DNA from: Anisus vortex
Taxonomy: Eukaryota > Mollusca > Gastropoda > Planorbidae
Assembly: GCA_949126835.1 (NCBI GenBank)
Contig: OX421497.1
Location: forward strand, 12,805,132-12,869,131
Direction: 5' to 3'
Length of the DNA stretch: 64,000 bases
How positions within the stretch are numbered: the stretch's first letter is position 1; each line of letters starts with the position of its first letter. The translations under genes were made by a program, and so were the position numbers. Positions 21,066-33,554 of the stretch are shown here, piece after piece. A model generated the notes under the pieces. It worked only from the letters and a program-made list of their open reading frames with translations. It made no database searches and had not been told where the DNA came from.

Positions 21066-21430
21066 AATCCTGCAACGACCAATGTGATATAATTAAGTCA
21101 CTGTTTCGGATCTAAAATGATGTTTGGAGAGCATGGTGAATGGTATACATAATAAAGATATCTTTAATGTGAAGAATGAGAGAAAAATAATGAAATGTAA
21201 AGAATTATAAAAGAATGAAAGAGAAAACTTAAATAGTATTGTGTTAATGGTACATTCGATGAAGTGGGAAAGTCAGAAACTCGGAAATTCCGAGTAGGTG
21301 CATTTTTGCATACTATTTTGTCACTTATCCATATAATATGTATAAGGTGAGTTAATTACATCTTCCTTGACGACGTTGAAAATAAACATAAAATATAGAA
21401 GAGTTTCTGTTAATTGGGGGATGTCCAATT
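21066..21430. other. Spacer with repeat end
   Basis: The stretch at 21253-21300 (CGATGAAGTGGGAAAGTC) is inverted relative to 33575-33610, marking another interspersed repeat. No gene seen. Confidence 0.45.
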
Positions 21431-21602
21431 AATGGGCCGTATTGCTGCTGAGAGTTAACACCCTTGCCCCTTATACAAGTCAAACTTATATACCGTAATT
21501 GTAAAGATTGCTGCTGAGAGTTAACACACTTGCCCCTTATACAAGTCAAACTTATATACCGTAATTGTAAAGATTGCTGCTGAGAGTTAACACCCTTGCC
21601 CC

Positions 21603-22583
21603 TGTCATGATGTGAAATTAATTATGCAAAGTTTAGTCCTTTGTAATTAGTTGCGCATAAGTTTAATTATAAGAAGGCGTGTATGGGATAAATCCTTTTC
21701 CCCTACACACTCCCTCCCTCCCTCACACCCTATCCCTCTCAACCGCTTGGTTAGGCCGTGACGTACCTAGACTATCTCTCGTTGTTGTCACTAGCACCTT
21801 TTCCACACCATTATAATCTATTGTTTGTAATTGGGAAGGGCTATGGTGTCCAGTATTGCACGCCAGGGGTACAGGGTCGTCTCAACCGTCGATCGGTCAT
21901 GATAGCAATTTGGGCCTATTGTTCGTAGCTAGACCAGGTGTTATGACTAATCCCTTTGACACTGGACACGCCTCTTGACCAATCGTTGTGTAGAGAATTG
22001 TAGACATGTGTGTCATTGGTTGACGTTTTTGCCCTGGGTCGCCATTGTTAGACTGACGAGTGGACAGATATAAAAAGGCAGTTTTTATGTTGTTGGAGAG
22101 ACGTAGGAGACTGGACACTTCTCCATGAAATGTTCCATGACGTTATTCCATTTTGCATTATTTATATAATTTGTTCACTTGGAATTACTGTGTTGTGAAG
22201 TCGAGCTTATATATTATTCTTTTCCATGTATTGACGTTTATGTGCTTGGATAAAATTGATGTGTTGTGGACACCTTATTATTCCTATATGTAAGAGTGAC
22301 TATGTAAAATAACCACGTTAATACCGGCAATAAACGTTCGACTTATGTAACTACTTAACTTGAACTCGTTTGTTCTGATTGAGTGAATACGTGAAGCAAG
22401 GAAGGTAGATCGCCAGAGAAACGGCACGTTAAATAAAAATATCAAGCGTTGTTGATGCAACAAGTCTAGTTCAGCCAGCAGCCGTCATAGCCCATAGACA
22501 ACGAACCAAGTGAGGTGGGATTATAGCGTGTGAGAAGCCCAGCAACGAGTGCATCGTACTGGCCACACAATCCCCTCATCACA
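21603..22583 (+). mobile_element. Solo LTR, 981 bp, 5-bp TSD GCCCC
   Basis: Begins TGTCATGATG and ends CCTCATCACA, flanked by GCCCC on both sides (21598-21602 and 22584-22588). Removing it rejoins TTGCCCC and TTATACAA as in the neighbouring repeat units. Internal signals fit an LTR: TATAAAAAGG near 22071 and AATAAA near 22330. A solo LTR arises by recombination between the two LTRs of a full element; superfamily not determined. Confidence 0.8.
22071..22080 (+). promoter_or_regulatory. TATA box of the solo LTR
   Basis: TATAAAAAGG, about 260 bp upstream of AATAAA, in the order expected of an LTR promoter and polyadenylation signal. Confidence 0.6.
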
Positions 22584-22665
22584 GCCCCTTATACAACTTA
22601 ATGTTATATACCGTAATTGTAAAATGGGCAAGGGTGTTAACTCTCAGCAGCAACACGGCCCATTA

Positions 22666-23280
22666 CTTTTTACAATTTTTACACGATTTTTACCTATGGT
22701 TCCTACCATCCCTTCCCCTCCCCCTTCCACCAACTCGCCCCTCCCACATTTTTTATTTTAACAATAGTTCTTTTCTTTATGTTTACTATTGTTCTTTTCA
22801 TAGAAATATTTAATGTTTTCCAATTTTAAGTTGCACTAAATGACTTAAATGAGCTTTAGGTACAATGTTATAATTGTTCAATAGACCTTTTCATCATCAT
22901 TGCTATGCCTTCTTCTACAGGCAATTTTTCCTTTGCGTTTTCTTCAAAATGATCGAACATATCCCTGGAACCTTTAACAAAATGCGAAAGTGAAGTAGCC
23001 CCTAAAGGCCTCCAATTTCCTACATATGGCCCACATATAGACTAATTTGGGTGTCTGGCTGCGATTGACTAGTCTTGTGAAATTCATCCAGCAAGTAATT
23101 CTTTTTTGCACTCATTTTATGGCGGTTGTGCACAATATTTGCAAATTTTCCCCTGTGCGGCTACCCATATCTAGGAAAGTTAGAAAACGTTCAATATGGA
23201 GCCCGTCATCTGGTGATACATATATAGGCCTACCTCACAATATCGGAGCTGATCAATATGGGACCGGTCTGTAGTGGAAT
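22666..23280. other. Spacer, no gene seen
   Basis: Pyrimidine-rich CCCTTCCCCTCCCCCTTCC near 22710; otherwise no recognisable feature. Confidence 0.5.
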
Positions 23281-23282
23281 AT

Positions 23283-23552
23283 GGGGCACGGTAGCCGAGC
23301 GGCAGCGCGTTCGACTGGCGAGCCGAAGGTCATGGGTTCGAATCCTGGTGCAGGCTAGGATTTTTTCTCGGGTCTGGAGGGTGTCCCTGAGTCTATCCAA
23401 CTCTGACGGGTACCTGACCTTAGTTGGGGTAAAGTAAAGGCGGCCGTGCATAGTGCTGGCCACACAATCACCTAGTATGCCGTGGCCACAGAAACTGGTG
23501 AACTGCTTCATCGGACCTATGGATCAATTCGGTCCGACGGGTACTTTACTGT
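23283..23552 (+). repeat. tRNA-derived SINE, best-preserved copy
   Basis: Full-length reference for the family: A-box TAGCCGAGCGGCAGCGCG, B-box GGTTCGAATCC, body CTCGGGTCTGGAGGGTGTCC, then GGGTACCTGACC, TAGTGCTGGCCACACAATC and the 3' end GACGGGTACTTTACT. An RNA polymerase III-transcribed retroposon by family. Confidence 0.9.
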
Positions 23553-24040
23553 AGTGGAATCTACAGATAAACTGAATACCCTGCAGTTCTTAAATCATCC
23601 AAGATTGAGTATCTTACTTTAGTGTGCCATAATTTTGATGAATTCATCACATTTTGTATAATTAAGTAGGCTATATATGACAATTACTCACTCATACAAT
23701 TTATTTTTGGGAACCCTAAGTTATTTCTTGTGTAGCTTATAAGTAAATACTGCACTGTCCATACACAGATCTACAAACTAACAAGATGAACACAAAAATA
23801 ACATGTCAAATCCATAATTGATATATTTGTATTAACGTAAAACCATGTTTTTACAAATTTACATGTTTGCTATGTAGGCTACGTGTCACAGGACACATGT
23901 CGAATTTTGTAATAAATTTGTATCACTTTTTAGGTAATAAAAAGTAACATTGTTAAAGTCAAATTTTCTTGACCTCCCCTCTCCCCTATGTCAACAATTG
24001 TCAAAGTTTTTCAGACCCCTCCCCCCTATTTAGTTGACGT
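23553..24040. other. AT-rich spacer, no gene seen
   Basis: The part after 23940 (TTCTTGACCTCCCCTCTCCC) resembles 7085-7140 and 35340-35400, an unclassified interspersed sequence. Confidence 0.45.
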
Positions 24041-24186
24041 AATGGGCATTATTCACAAGTATTTCCGGGTCACGTGATGTACGATCAGGAAGTGTTTGTT
24101 TACATAATGATAAAGAAGTAATTATAAGAAGTTGTCTTAGTGTGATAGGATTCCGACGTTAAATCTTCACTAAAGAAAAATAAACT

Positions 24187-24342
24187 ATGTTTTCATCGAT
24201 ATCCGCTGATAGATACAAACGTCTTAAATGCATGGCATGCCAAAAGAAGACATAATAACAGAGTATATTATGTTCCAAACACTTCGTAAACGAAGACGGA
24301 GATTTCCTTGTTTAAACCTTTCACTGCTAGGCCTAAGCGACG
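24187..24342 (+). pseudogene. Broken THAP-like zinc-finger exon, unit A
   Basis: Has the same start (MFSSISADRYKRLKC) as unit B, two consecutive TAA codons after residue 22, and a 5-nt deletion before TTTAAACC that shifts the remaining frame. A good donor (CGACG then GTAAGT) follows. See unit B for the domain argument. Confidence 0.45.
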
Positions 24343-25996
24343 GTAAGTGTAGGCCTACTTGCCATTGGCCTAGATCTTCTTAGCTTAAGTCAATGATAAA
24401 ATGATCTCATAAAATTTAAAAATCATTCTCTTATGCATATTTCAATTTGTATGTGTGATTAGCTAATTGCTAATACCCTACAACTTAGTTGTCAACTCAT
24501 TAATTGCCAATTAACTTTAACCAAGACCAAAATATTATTTAGGCTATTGTTATTAGACCTAAATGTTATAACCCGTAGGCCTATCTAATAATGATAATGA
24601 TTAGGCTATTTTTATTATAAAATGCAATCCAATGCGATATTTGCTATCTGCTAGGCTAATGAAAAGCTAATTAAACTATTTATATATTAGGCCTACAAGG
24701 CTAGGCTATATAAAATTATTTAAATTAGGCTTAGGCACGAGCTTCTGCTTAGTTTAGTCTTTAGGATCAACGGCTAGGTAGGCTAAGGCCGGCAAAGGCA
24801 ATCATATATATATGTAGGCCTATGTCCTATGTATAAATTCCATATTGATTAGGCTATACAATATGATATGACCTGTGTTACTATGACTATAGTCTGTAGT
24901 ATTATTAGGCTTAGCCTAGACTAGAGCTGGGGCTAGTGCTCTGCCTTGGATGAACATTAGACACATCCCGGTGCTGCGTGCATGGACCTATAGGCCTAAT
25001 TCATATTATAATAATTAACTCCCATATATGTTTAATAACCTATATCAATCGGATATAAATATTAAGAGTTATATAGGCCTATGTACAGAATTAATCCATT
25101 TTGCATCTATTACTCTTGTTGTTAAAGTTAAAATGGTACGGTAACCAAAGAACAATGTGGCCACTTAATTAATAACTAAATTAAGAACTGAGCAGTATTT
25201 TTGCAATTACTGTGTTCTTTATACTTTTGTGTTTAACTTGAATTGATTATTGTTACCGGGTATTGTTAGATAAGAGGGCGGTGCAGAAGAAATTTCAATC
25301 AATTTAAATGGTAATATTGATGAGGGACTGATGGATTTATTTGGAATCATCATCCAAAGAAATATGACTGATTTTACTTAATATATAATATATATTAAAA
25401 TATTATGTATATTAATTTTTAATTTTGCTTCAAACTTACATGATTCAACAAAACTTAATGCCTATAAAGTTTTAAATAAGTAGGGCCTACCCCAATCCCC
25501 CCCCCCCCATTTTCCAGTAGGCCTACTATTTATCTTCTTCCACATAGTGAAGTAGAAGGTTTCTTATTATTTTTAATTTATATTTTATGTAGTGGTCAGC
25601 TAAAAAGTGGATAATTTCTTAGTCATTTTCATCACATAGGCCTACCATTGACCGATAAGCATAATTAAATAGACATATTATGAATTTGGGCCATTTCTTT
25701 TTCTTTTAGTGTCAAATTTTGTTGATTGTGCATATGTTTATTGGACATAAAATAATTAATTACACTAATAAAATGAAATAACTAACTAAATTATATTTAG
25801 TTCCATTGCATTACTATAAGTATAAGACAAATTAACATACATATGTTAAAAGTTTGGGTATGATTATATGTTTTATAAATATTTTATTTTTTTAAGTATT
25901 ATCTTGAAAACTATGTATTGTAGTACAATATGGAAAGGGAACATTTATGCTGTAAATGTAATATGTTGGTTTATTAAAATTTTTTTTTCTATTTAG

Positions 25997-26072
25997 ACTG
26001 AATGTGTCAATCACTGAAACAAATGTCCATGTGGATCATCAAATACAAAATGATGTTAGCTGCCAGACATGA
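25997..26072 (+). pseudogene. Second THAP-gene exon, unit A
   Basis: After CTATTTAG the frame, in phase with the donor at 24342, reads LNVSITETNVHVDHQIQ and ends CQT then TGA. The frame reopens after the TGA for about 35 codons. Confidence 0.4.
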
Positions 26073-26603
26073 GAAAAAGTTCTTGCATCAGTTTATGACA
26101 CTGCTTACAGAAAATTTAACCATGTGCTGTTAAAGAAGACTGTGTTTCAATTATATCCAGTAAAGGATAGTCAATAATATATTTTTCAAGGAAGATAAAG
26201 TGCTGACATTATACTCAGATTTTTTATTGTATTAAATTCAAAAAAAAAAAAAGAAAAATATTTTAAGTTTCTTTTTTAATTTTTTGAAAGTTGAAATATA
26301 ATTATATATTATATATATAAATAATTCTCAATGAAACATAAATTACAACAAAATATGTGATGTAAATAACGATAGAATTTTATTTAGATGTAGACTGATA
26401 TTATGTATAGAGGAGGGTGGTCTTAGGGTGCAACATATACAATTCTTTTTCCTCTAGGATTATATTGCAGCTAAACGTCCAAAATTGTACTTGCAACAAG
26501 CTGTCTTCGTGCACCCTGCATCAACATTCTGCTTCAATAACCTGTTGGGAAACAAAATGTAACACGTCATATACATTTTTCTTCTAAATTCAATAGGCCT
26601 AAA

Positions 26604-26873
26604 GTAAAGTGCCTGTCGGACCCAAATTGGTCCATAGGTCAGGTGAGGCAGCATTCACCAGTTTCTGTGGCCACGGCATACTAGGGGATTGTTTGGCCAG
26701 CACTATGCACAGCTGCCTTTAATTTACCCAACTAATGTCAGGTACCCATTAGAGCTGGGTAGACTCATGGACACCCCAACCTGGGAAAAATTCTAGCCTT
26801 AACCAGGATTCGAACCCAGGAACTTTGGTACACCAGCCGAACGTGCAGCTGCATGGCCCCATGCCCCTATTCA
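26604..26873 (-). repeat. tRNA-derived SINE within unit A
   Basis: Minus-strand copy, B-box GGGTTCGAATCCTGG, with the tail TCGGACCCAAATTGGTCC. Its exact counterpart in unit B shows it was copied with the transposon body. Confidence 0.85.
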
Positions 26874-26879
26874 ATAATT

Positions 26880-28270
26880 ATAATGTCAATTGAAAACAAG
26901 ACATCCATTAAATTTGCAGATAATAAAATTTTCTTATCATTATATATTAATACTATTATTGCTTAACTAATATATCTAATGCAGTAACAACTAGGTATAG
27001 CTGACACTTTGTAACAATTATAATACGATTTAACCTGATATAAATAAATGTTGGATTTATATACTGGTAGGCCCTATTATGTCCTATATTTATATAAAAA
27101 CAATATTAATATATGTATAGGATTTACTTGTAGCATTTTATCTGAATTGAAACATATATCAAATGTTGAAGTTGAAGGGAGGAATATTCTTTTACATGAA
27201 AAAATATTAATAAATTAAAAAATATATATTACATAGTCTAGGCCTATATCTATAGAATAAAAAAAGTCATTTAGTTTTAGTTTTATATCATATTAATATA
27301 TAGGACTGCAGTCACACCAAAATGTGTATTGGCTTCATCATACAATATAGGCTAATCCTAAAATACTACAGCAACGCACTGTGGAGCGCGTAGGCCTAGA
27401 GCAAGGTGAGGAACGTAGCACATGTTGGTCATCCACTGCATCTGAGCCCATCGCCGGTCGTCTAAACTTGTTCTTGCCACTGGCAACTGGTGGGCCCGGA
27501 CGAGAGAGTGAGGTCGACGCTGCGCAACTCTTCTTCACTTTAAACAAACTAACATGCGCAAATCATTAGTCATCCATCGGACGACAAAAAAATGGTCATC
27601 GTCTAACACGACGGACAAACAACAACAACAATAGGCCTATAGTATATAAGGCTACTGGCATCAAGCTTTACATTTGTATTTTTAATAGTTTTAATTTTAT
27701 GTAGTTTAAAAAACTGTTATAAGATAATAAGACTATTCAAAGCAGTGGTGCTGATATATCTATAGCCTATATACCAGCTGCAGCATGCCAATGAATATTG
27801 AATAATTAATAATAGGTTTGATAGAGGCCTATATCTTATCACATGCCTATAGGTATAGGATAGGGCTATAGTATATGGGGGATATACTGTCCTATCAATG
27901 ACAATTAAATTAAAGCTAGGTCTACAATATGTCACGAAATGTGACAACAAAAAAAAAAAACTAATCTGAAAGTCTAGCCTAAATCATCATACCGGACATA
28001 CCATAGCCGCCATAGGCCATAGGTATAGGCCTACTAAGACTAAATGACTCAAATATGATGATTAGACAGGCTAAATAATTTCATCAAATAAAATAAGTCC
28101 TCATAGGGACATAGGTCGGCCTTAAATCAGTTTAATTTCATCAATGCCTAGGCTACAATTTACTTTACTTTACACTTTAGTAAAGTCTTTACGTTAACTA
28201 AACTAAACTGTCAACTTTCTCTTCTTGTACAATTTTAATGGAACGTAGGCCTAATAAAAATGAGGAAGAC
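26880..28270. other. Unit A, right half
   Basis: AT-rich, with a GC-richer patch at 27370-27570 that is open in several frames in A and B. No product recognised. Confidence 0.45.
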
Positions 28271-28417
28271 AATGGGCATTATTCACAAGTATTTCCGGGT
28301 CACGTGATGTACTGATCAGGAAGTGTTTGTTTACATAATGATAAAGAAGAAATTATAAGAAGTTGTCTTAGTGTGATAGGATTCCGACGTTAAATCTCCA
28401 CTAAAGAAAAATAAACT

Positions 28418-28578
28418 ATGTTTTCATCGATATCCGCTGATAGATACAAACGTCTTAAATGCATGGCATGCCAAAAGAAGACATAATAACAGAGTATATT
28501 ATGTTCCAAACACTTCGTAAACGAAGACGGAGATTTCCTTGTCAAGTTTAAACCTTTCACTGCTAGGCCTAAGCGACG
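28418..28578 (+). pseudogene. THAP-like zinc-finger exon, unit B
   Basis: The frame has CMAC (Cys-x2-Cys) early, then two TAA codons, then SILCSKHFVNEDGD and KFKPFTARPKRR before the donor GTAAGT. ILCSKHF followed by a basic, proline-containing segment resembles the second metal-ligand pair (Cys-x2-His) and C-terminal end of THAP DNA-binding domains, found in P-element-type and other transposases. The spacing between the two metal-ligand pairs is too short for an intact domain, so internal coding sequence has been lost. Similarity is judged by eye. Confidence 0.5.
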
Positions 28579-30037
28579 GTAAGTGTACTTGCCATTGGCC
28601 TAGATCTTCTTAGCTTAAGTCAATGATAAAATGATCTCATAAAATTTAAAAATCATTCTCTTATGCAGTTATGCATATTTCAATTTGTATGTGTGATTAG
28701 ATAATACCCTACAACTGTGTTGTCAACTCATTAATTGCCAATTAACTTTATACTTTAATAACCCGTAGGCCTAGCTATCTAATAATGATAATGAATAGGC
28801 TATTTTTATTATAAAATGCAATCCAATGCGATATTTGCTATCTGCTAGGATAATGAAAAGCCAATTAAACTATTTATATATTAGGCCTACAAGGCTATAT
28901 AATATATGTAGGCCTATAATAGGCTAGGCTATATAAAATTATTTAAATTAGGCTTAGGCACGAGCTTCTGCTTAGTCTTTAGGCTGAACGGCTAGGTAGG
29001 CTAAGGCCGGCAAAGGCAATCATTAGTCATTAGGTCTACTACATTTAAGCCTACACTATATACTAGGCCTATATAATATATAGATCGAGTTATAGGCTAA
29101 CTATGGGCCTATCATATATATATATGTCATATTTAGGCCTATGTCCTATGTATAAATTCCATATTGATTAGGCTATACAATATGATATGACCTGTGTTAC
29201 TATGACTATAGTCTGTAGTATTATTAGGCTTAGCCTAGACTAGAGCTGGGGCTAGTGCTCTGCCTTGGATGAACATTAGACACATCCCGGTGCTGCGTTC
29301 ATGGACCTATAGTGCCTATAGGCCTAATTCATATTATAATAATTAACTCCCATATATGTTTAATAACCTATATCAATCGGATATAAATATTCAGAGTTAT
29401 ATAGGCCTATGTACAGAATTAATCCATTTTGCATCTATTACTCTTGTTGTTAAAGTTAAAATGGTACGGTAACAAAAGAACAATGTGGCCACTTAATTAA
29501 TAAGTAAATTAAGAACTGAGCAGTATTTTTGCAATTACTGTGTTCCCCCCCCCCCTTTTTCCAGTACTATTTATCTTCTTCCACATAGTGAAGTAGAAGG
29601 CTTCTTATTATTTTTAATTTATATTTTATGTAGTGGTCAGCTAAAAAGTGGATCATTTCATAGTCATTTTCATCACATAGTCCTACCATTGACCGATAAG
29701 CATAATTAAATAGACATATTATGAATTTGGGCCATTTCTTTTTCTTTTAGTGTTAAATTTTGTTGATTGTGCATATGTTTATTGGACATAAAATAATTAA
29801 TTACACTAATAAAATGAAATAGCTAACTAAATTATATTTAGTTCCATTGCATTACTATAAGTATAAGACAAATTAACATACATATGTTAAAAGTTTGGGT
29901 ATGATTATATGTTTTATAAATATTTTATTTTTTTTAAGTATTATCTTGAAAACTATGTATTGTAGTACAATTTGGAAAGGGAACATTTATGCTGTAAATG
30001 TAATATGTTGGTTTATAATTTTTTTTTATCTATTTAG

Positions 30038-30113
30038 ACTGAATGTGTCAATCACTGAAACAAATGTCTATGTGGATCATCAAATACAAAATGATGTTAG
30101 CTGCCAGACATGA
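30038..30113 (+). pseudogene. Second THAP-gene exon, unit B
   Basis: Acceptor CTATTTAG, phase matching the donor at 28578 (CG plus A makes Arg), 25 codons ending in TGA; one residue differs from A (Tyr for His in NVYVDH). Agreement of phase in both units supports an original two-exon gene. Confidence 0.45.
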
Positions 30114-30632
30114 GAAAAAGTTATTGCATCAGTTTATGACACTGCTTACAGAAAATTTAACCATGTGCTGTTAAAGAAGACTGTGTTTCAATTATATCCA
30201 GTAAAGGATGGTAAATAATATATTTTTCAAGGAAGAAAAAGTGCTGACATTATACTCAGATTTTTTATTGTATTAAATTCAAAAACAAAAAAGAAAAATA
30301 TTTTTAGTTTCTTTTTTAATTTTTTGAAAGTTGAAATATAATTATATATATAAATAATTCTCAATGAAACATAAATTACAACAAAATATGTGATGTAAAT
30401 AAAGATAGAATTTTATTTAGATGTAGACTGATATTATGTATAGAGGAGGATGGTCTTAGGGTTCAACATATACAATTCTTTTTCCTCTAGGATTATATTG
30501 CAGCTAAACTTCCAAAATTGTACTTGCAACAAGCTGTCTTCGTGCACCCTGCATCAACATTCTGCTTCAATAACCTGTTGGGAAACAAAATGTAACACGT
30601 CATATACATTTTTCTTCTAAATTCAATAGGCC

Positions 30633-30903
30633 TAAAGTAAAGTGCCTGTCGGACCCAAATTGGTCCATAGGTCAGGTGAGGCAGCATTCACCAGTTTCTG
30701 TGGCCACGGCATACTAGGGGATTGTTTGGACAGCACTATGCACAGCTGCCTTTAATTTACCCAACTAATGTCGGGTACCCATTAGAGCTGGGTAGACTTA
30801 TGGACACCCCAACATGGGAAAAATTCTAGACTTAACCAGGATTCGAACCCAGGAACTTTGGTACACCAGCCGAACGTGCAGCTGCATGGCCCCACGCCCC
30901 TAT
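30633..30903 (-). repeat. tRNA-derived SINE within unit B
   Basis: Counterpart of the SINE at 26604, with a few substitutions. Confidence 0.85.
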
Positions 30904-32328
30904 TCAATAATTATAATGTCAATTGAAAACAATACATCCATTAAATTTGCAGATAATAAAATTTTCTTATATTATCCTTATATATTAATACTATTATTGC
31001 TTAACTAATATATCTAATGCAGTAACAAATAGGTATAGCTGACACTTTGTAACAATTATAATACGATTTAACCTGATATAAATAAATGTTGGATTTATAT
31101 ACTGGTAGGCCCTATTATGTCCTATATTTTTATAAATACAATATTAATATATGTATATAGGATTTACTTGTAGCATTTTTATCTGAATTGAAACATATAT
31201 CAAATGTTGAAGTTGAAGGGAGGAATATTCTTTTACATGAAAAAATATTAATTAAGTAAAAAATATATATTACATAGTCTAGGCCTATATCTACAGAATA
31301 AAAAAAGTCATTTAGTTTTAGTTTTATTTCATATTAATATATAGGACTATATAGCCGTCACACCAAAATGTGTATTGGCTTCATCATACAATATAGGCTA
31401 ATCCTAAAATACTACAGCAACGCACTGTGGAGCACGTAGAGCAAGGTGAGGCACGTAGCACATCTTGGTCATCCACTGCATCTGAGCCCATCGCCGGTCA
31501 TCTAGACTTGTTCTTGCCACTGGCAACTGGTGGGCCCGGGCGAGAGAGTGAGGTCGACGCCGTGCAACTCTTCTTCACTTTAAACAAACAAACATGCGCA
31601 AATCATTAGTCATCCATCGGACTACAAAAAAATGGTCATTGTCGAACACGACGGACGAACAACAACAACAATAGGCCTATAGTATGTAAGGCTACTGGCA
31701 TCAAGCTTTACATTTGTATTTTTAATAGTTTTAATTTTATGTAGTTTAAAAAACTGTTCTAAGATAATAAGACTATTCAAAGCAGTGGTGCTGATATATC
31801 TATAGCCTAATGATGGCCTAATCTATAACTATAGCCTATATACCAGCTGCAGCATGCCAATGAATATTGACTAATTATTAATAGGTTTGATTAGGCCTAT
31901 ATCTTATCACATGCCTCTAAAGACTATAGGTATAGGATAGGGCTATAGTATATGGGGGATATACTCTCCTATCAATGACAATTAAATTAAAATTAAAGCT
32001 AGGTCTACAATATGTCACGAAATGTGACTACAAAAAAAAAAAACTAATCTGAAAGTCTAGCCTAAATCATCATACCGGACATACCATAGCCGCCATAGGC
32101 AATAGGCCTACTAAATGACTCATATGATGATTAGGCTAAATAATTTCATCAAATAAAATAAGTCCTCATAGGTCGGCTTTAAATCAGTTTAATTTCATCA
32201 ATGCCTAGGCTACAATTTACTTTACTTTACACTTTAATAAAGTATTTACGTTAACTAAACTAAACTGTCAACTTTCTCTTCTTGTACAATTTTAATGGAA
32301 CGTAGGCCTAATAAAAATGAGGAAGACA

Positions 32329-32796
32329 ATTAAAAGTAATAGGCCTACCTACTTTTCCTGAATTGTCGAGTAGGCCTATGCTGTTCACATGACAGACATT
32401 TTCTTCAATGTTGCTTCCACTATTCATACATATGGTAATTATACCATTACAAGTCGTACTCTGTAGGGTAGGCTAACTCTGTAGACTGTAGGCCTATAGC
32501 ATACTTCGATGTCGATAGTGTCGACTGTCGCTTCGAAAGTCACTCACCCAATAGGCCTAAATCTCTCCATGATTAAACAATGCTTGGCTTTTAAAAACCA
32601 TTTTCATGTGGATATGTTATAATCACACCCATGTGCAGTGTTTAAGACATCTGTGCCGTTATATAATGTCTCTAAATTCAATGTTTTTAATAAGCATTGA
32701 TACAGATAAAATAGAGGCGAAAGACGCCATTATTTGTTTGTAGTCTGTACAACACGTGACCAAAATGCTATCGCTAAGGACTTGTGAATAAAGCCC
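32329..32796. repeat. Right-end segment R1 of the composite transposon
   Basis: From ATTAAAAGTAATAGGCC to an altered right end ACTTGTGAATAAAGCCC. Carries CACGTGACCAAAATGC near the end. Confidence 0.85.
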
Positions 32797-33230
32797 ATTA
32801 AAAGTAATAGGCCTAGCCTATATACTTTTCCTGAATTGTCGAGTAGGCCTATGCCTATGCTGTTCACATTTTAGACAGACATTTTCTTCAATGTTGCTTC
32901 CACTATTCATACATATGGTAATTATACCATTACAAGTCTCACTCTGTAACTCTGTAGACTGTCGCTTCGAAAGTCACTCACCCAATAGGCCTAAATCTCT
33001 CCATGATTAAACAATGCTTGGCTTTTAAAAACCATGTTCATGTGGATATGTTATAATCTCACCCATGTGCAGTGTTTAAGACATCTTTGCTGTTATATAA
33101 TGTCTCTAAATTAAATGTTTTTAATAAGCATTGATGCAGATAAAATAGAGGCGAAAGACGCCATTATTTGTTTGTAGTCTGCACGTCACGTGACCAAAAT
33201 GCTATCGCTAAGGACTTGTGAATAATGCCC
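32797..33230. repeat. Right-end segment R2, intact terminus
   Basis: A near-exact repeat of R1, lacking about 30 bp near 32945, ending in the intact inverted terminus ACTTGTGAATAATGCCC. Confidence 0.85.
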
Positions 33231-33554
33231 AATGGGCATCTACTTAGTTACGGCTTTTCAACTCATATAGATAAGTGATTTTATCTTAAACATTATAAGC
33301 CGAAGAACTTTTATTTCACAATAATATATAGATCGGTGCTTATAATGCATACATAATTTTTACTCTATTTTGAAACATAATTTTATTTAAAATGGTATTT
33401 TTTAATTTAAAAGAGCAATGTACATAATATTTTTCTTTATTTATAATTTTAACAAATCTTGTAAAAAAAAATATATTTGCAAGGTTGCTAATGACTAATG
33501 ACGCATCGATAAAACCAACAGTTTTAAAATGCACAGTGTCGAAACACGGAACAT

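Larger units (their letters stand above)
21431..22665. mobile_element. MITE with about 40-bp inverted ends, split by a solo LTR
   Basis: Left end TAATGGGCCGTATTGCTGCT and onward is mirrored at 22622-22665 (AGCAGCAACACGGCCCATTA). Near the left end a unit of about 66 bp (AGAGTTAACACCCTTGCCCC and flanks) is tandemly repeated three times. The LTR at 21603-22583 lies within the third unit. Confidence 0.65.
24044..28273. repeat. Body unit A of the composite transposon (4230 bp)
   Basis: Highly similar to unit B over its whole length, differing by scattered substitutions and indels; a stretch near 25220-25500 is missing from B, while B has extra bases near 28900 and 29040-29120. Very rich in TAGGCCTA. 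Confidence 0.92.
28274..32328. repeat. Body unit B of the composite transposon
   Basis: Second head-to-tail copy, beginning with the same 17-base end directly after GAGGAAGACAAT, the same sequence that in B is followed by the right-end segment. Confidence 0.92.
24044..33230. mobile_element. Composite DNA transposon with TIR GGGCATTATTCACAAGT, partly tandem
   Basis: The left end GGGCATTATTCACAAGT (24044) and right end ACTTGTGAATAATGCCC (to 33230) are exact inverted repeats. Both continue, after a short spacer, into GGTCACGTGA. AAT flanks both ends (24041-24043, 33231-33233). Inside are two head-to-tail left-end-plus-body units (24044-28273 and 28274-32328), then two copies of the right-end segment (32329-32796 and 32797-33230). 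The first body lacks a right end. The elements carry broken THAP-like exons and a SINE, so movement would need transposase from elsewhere. Confidence 0.75.
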
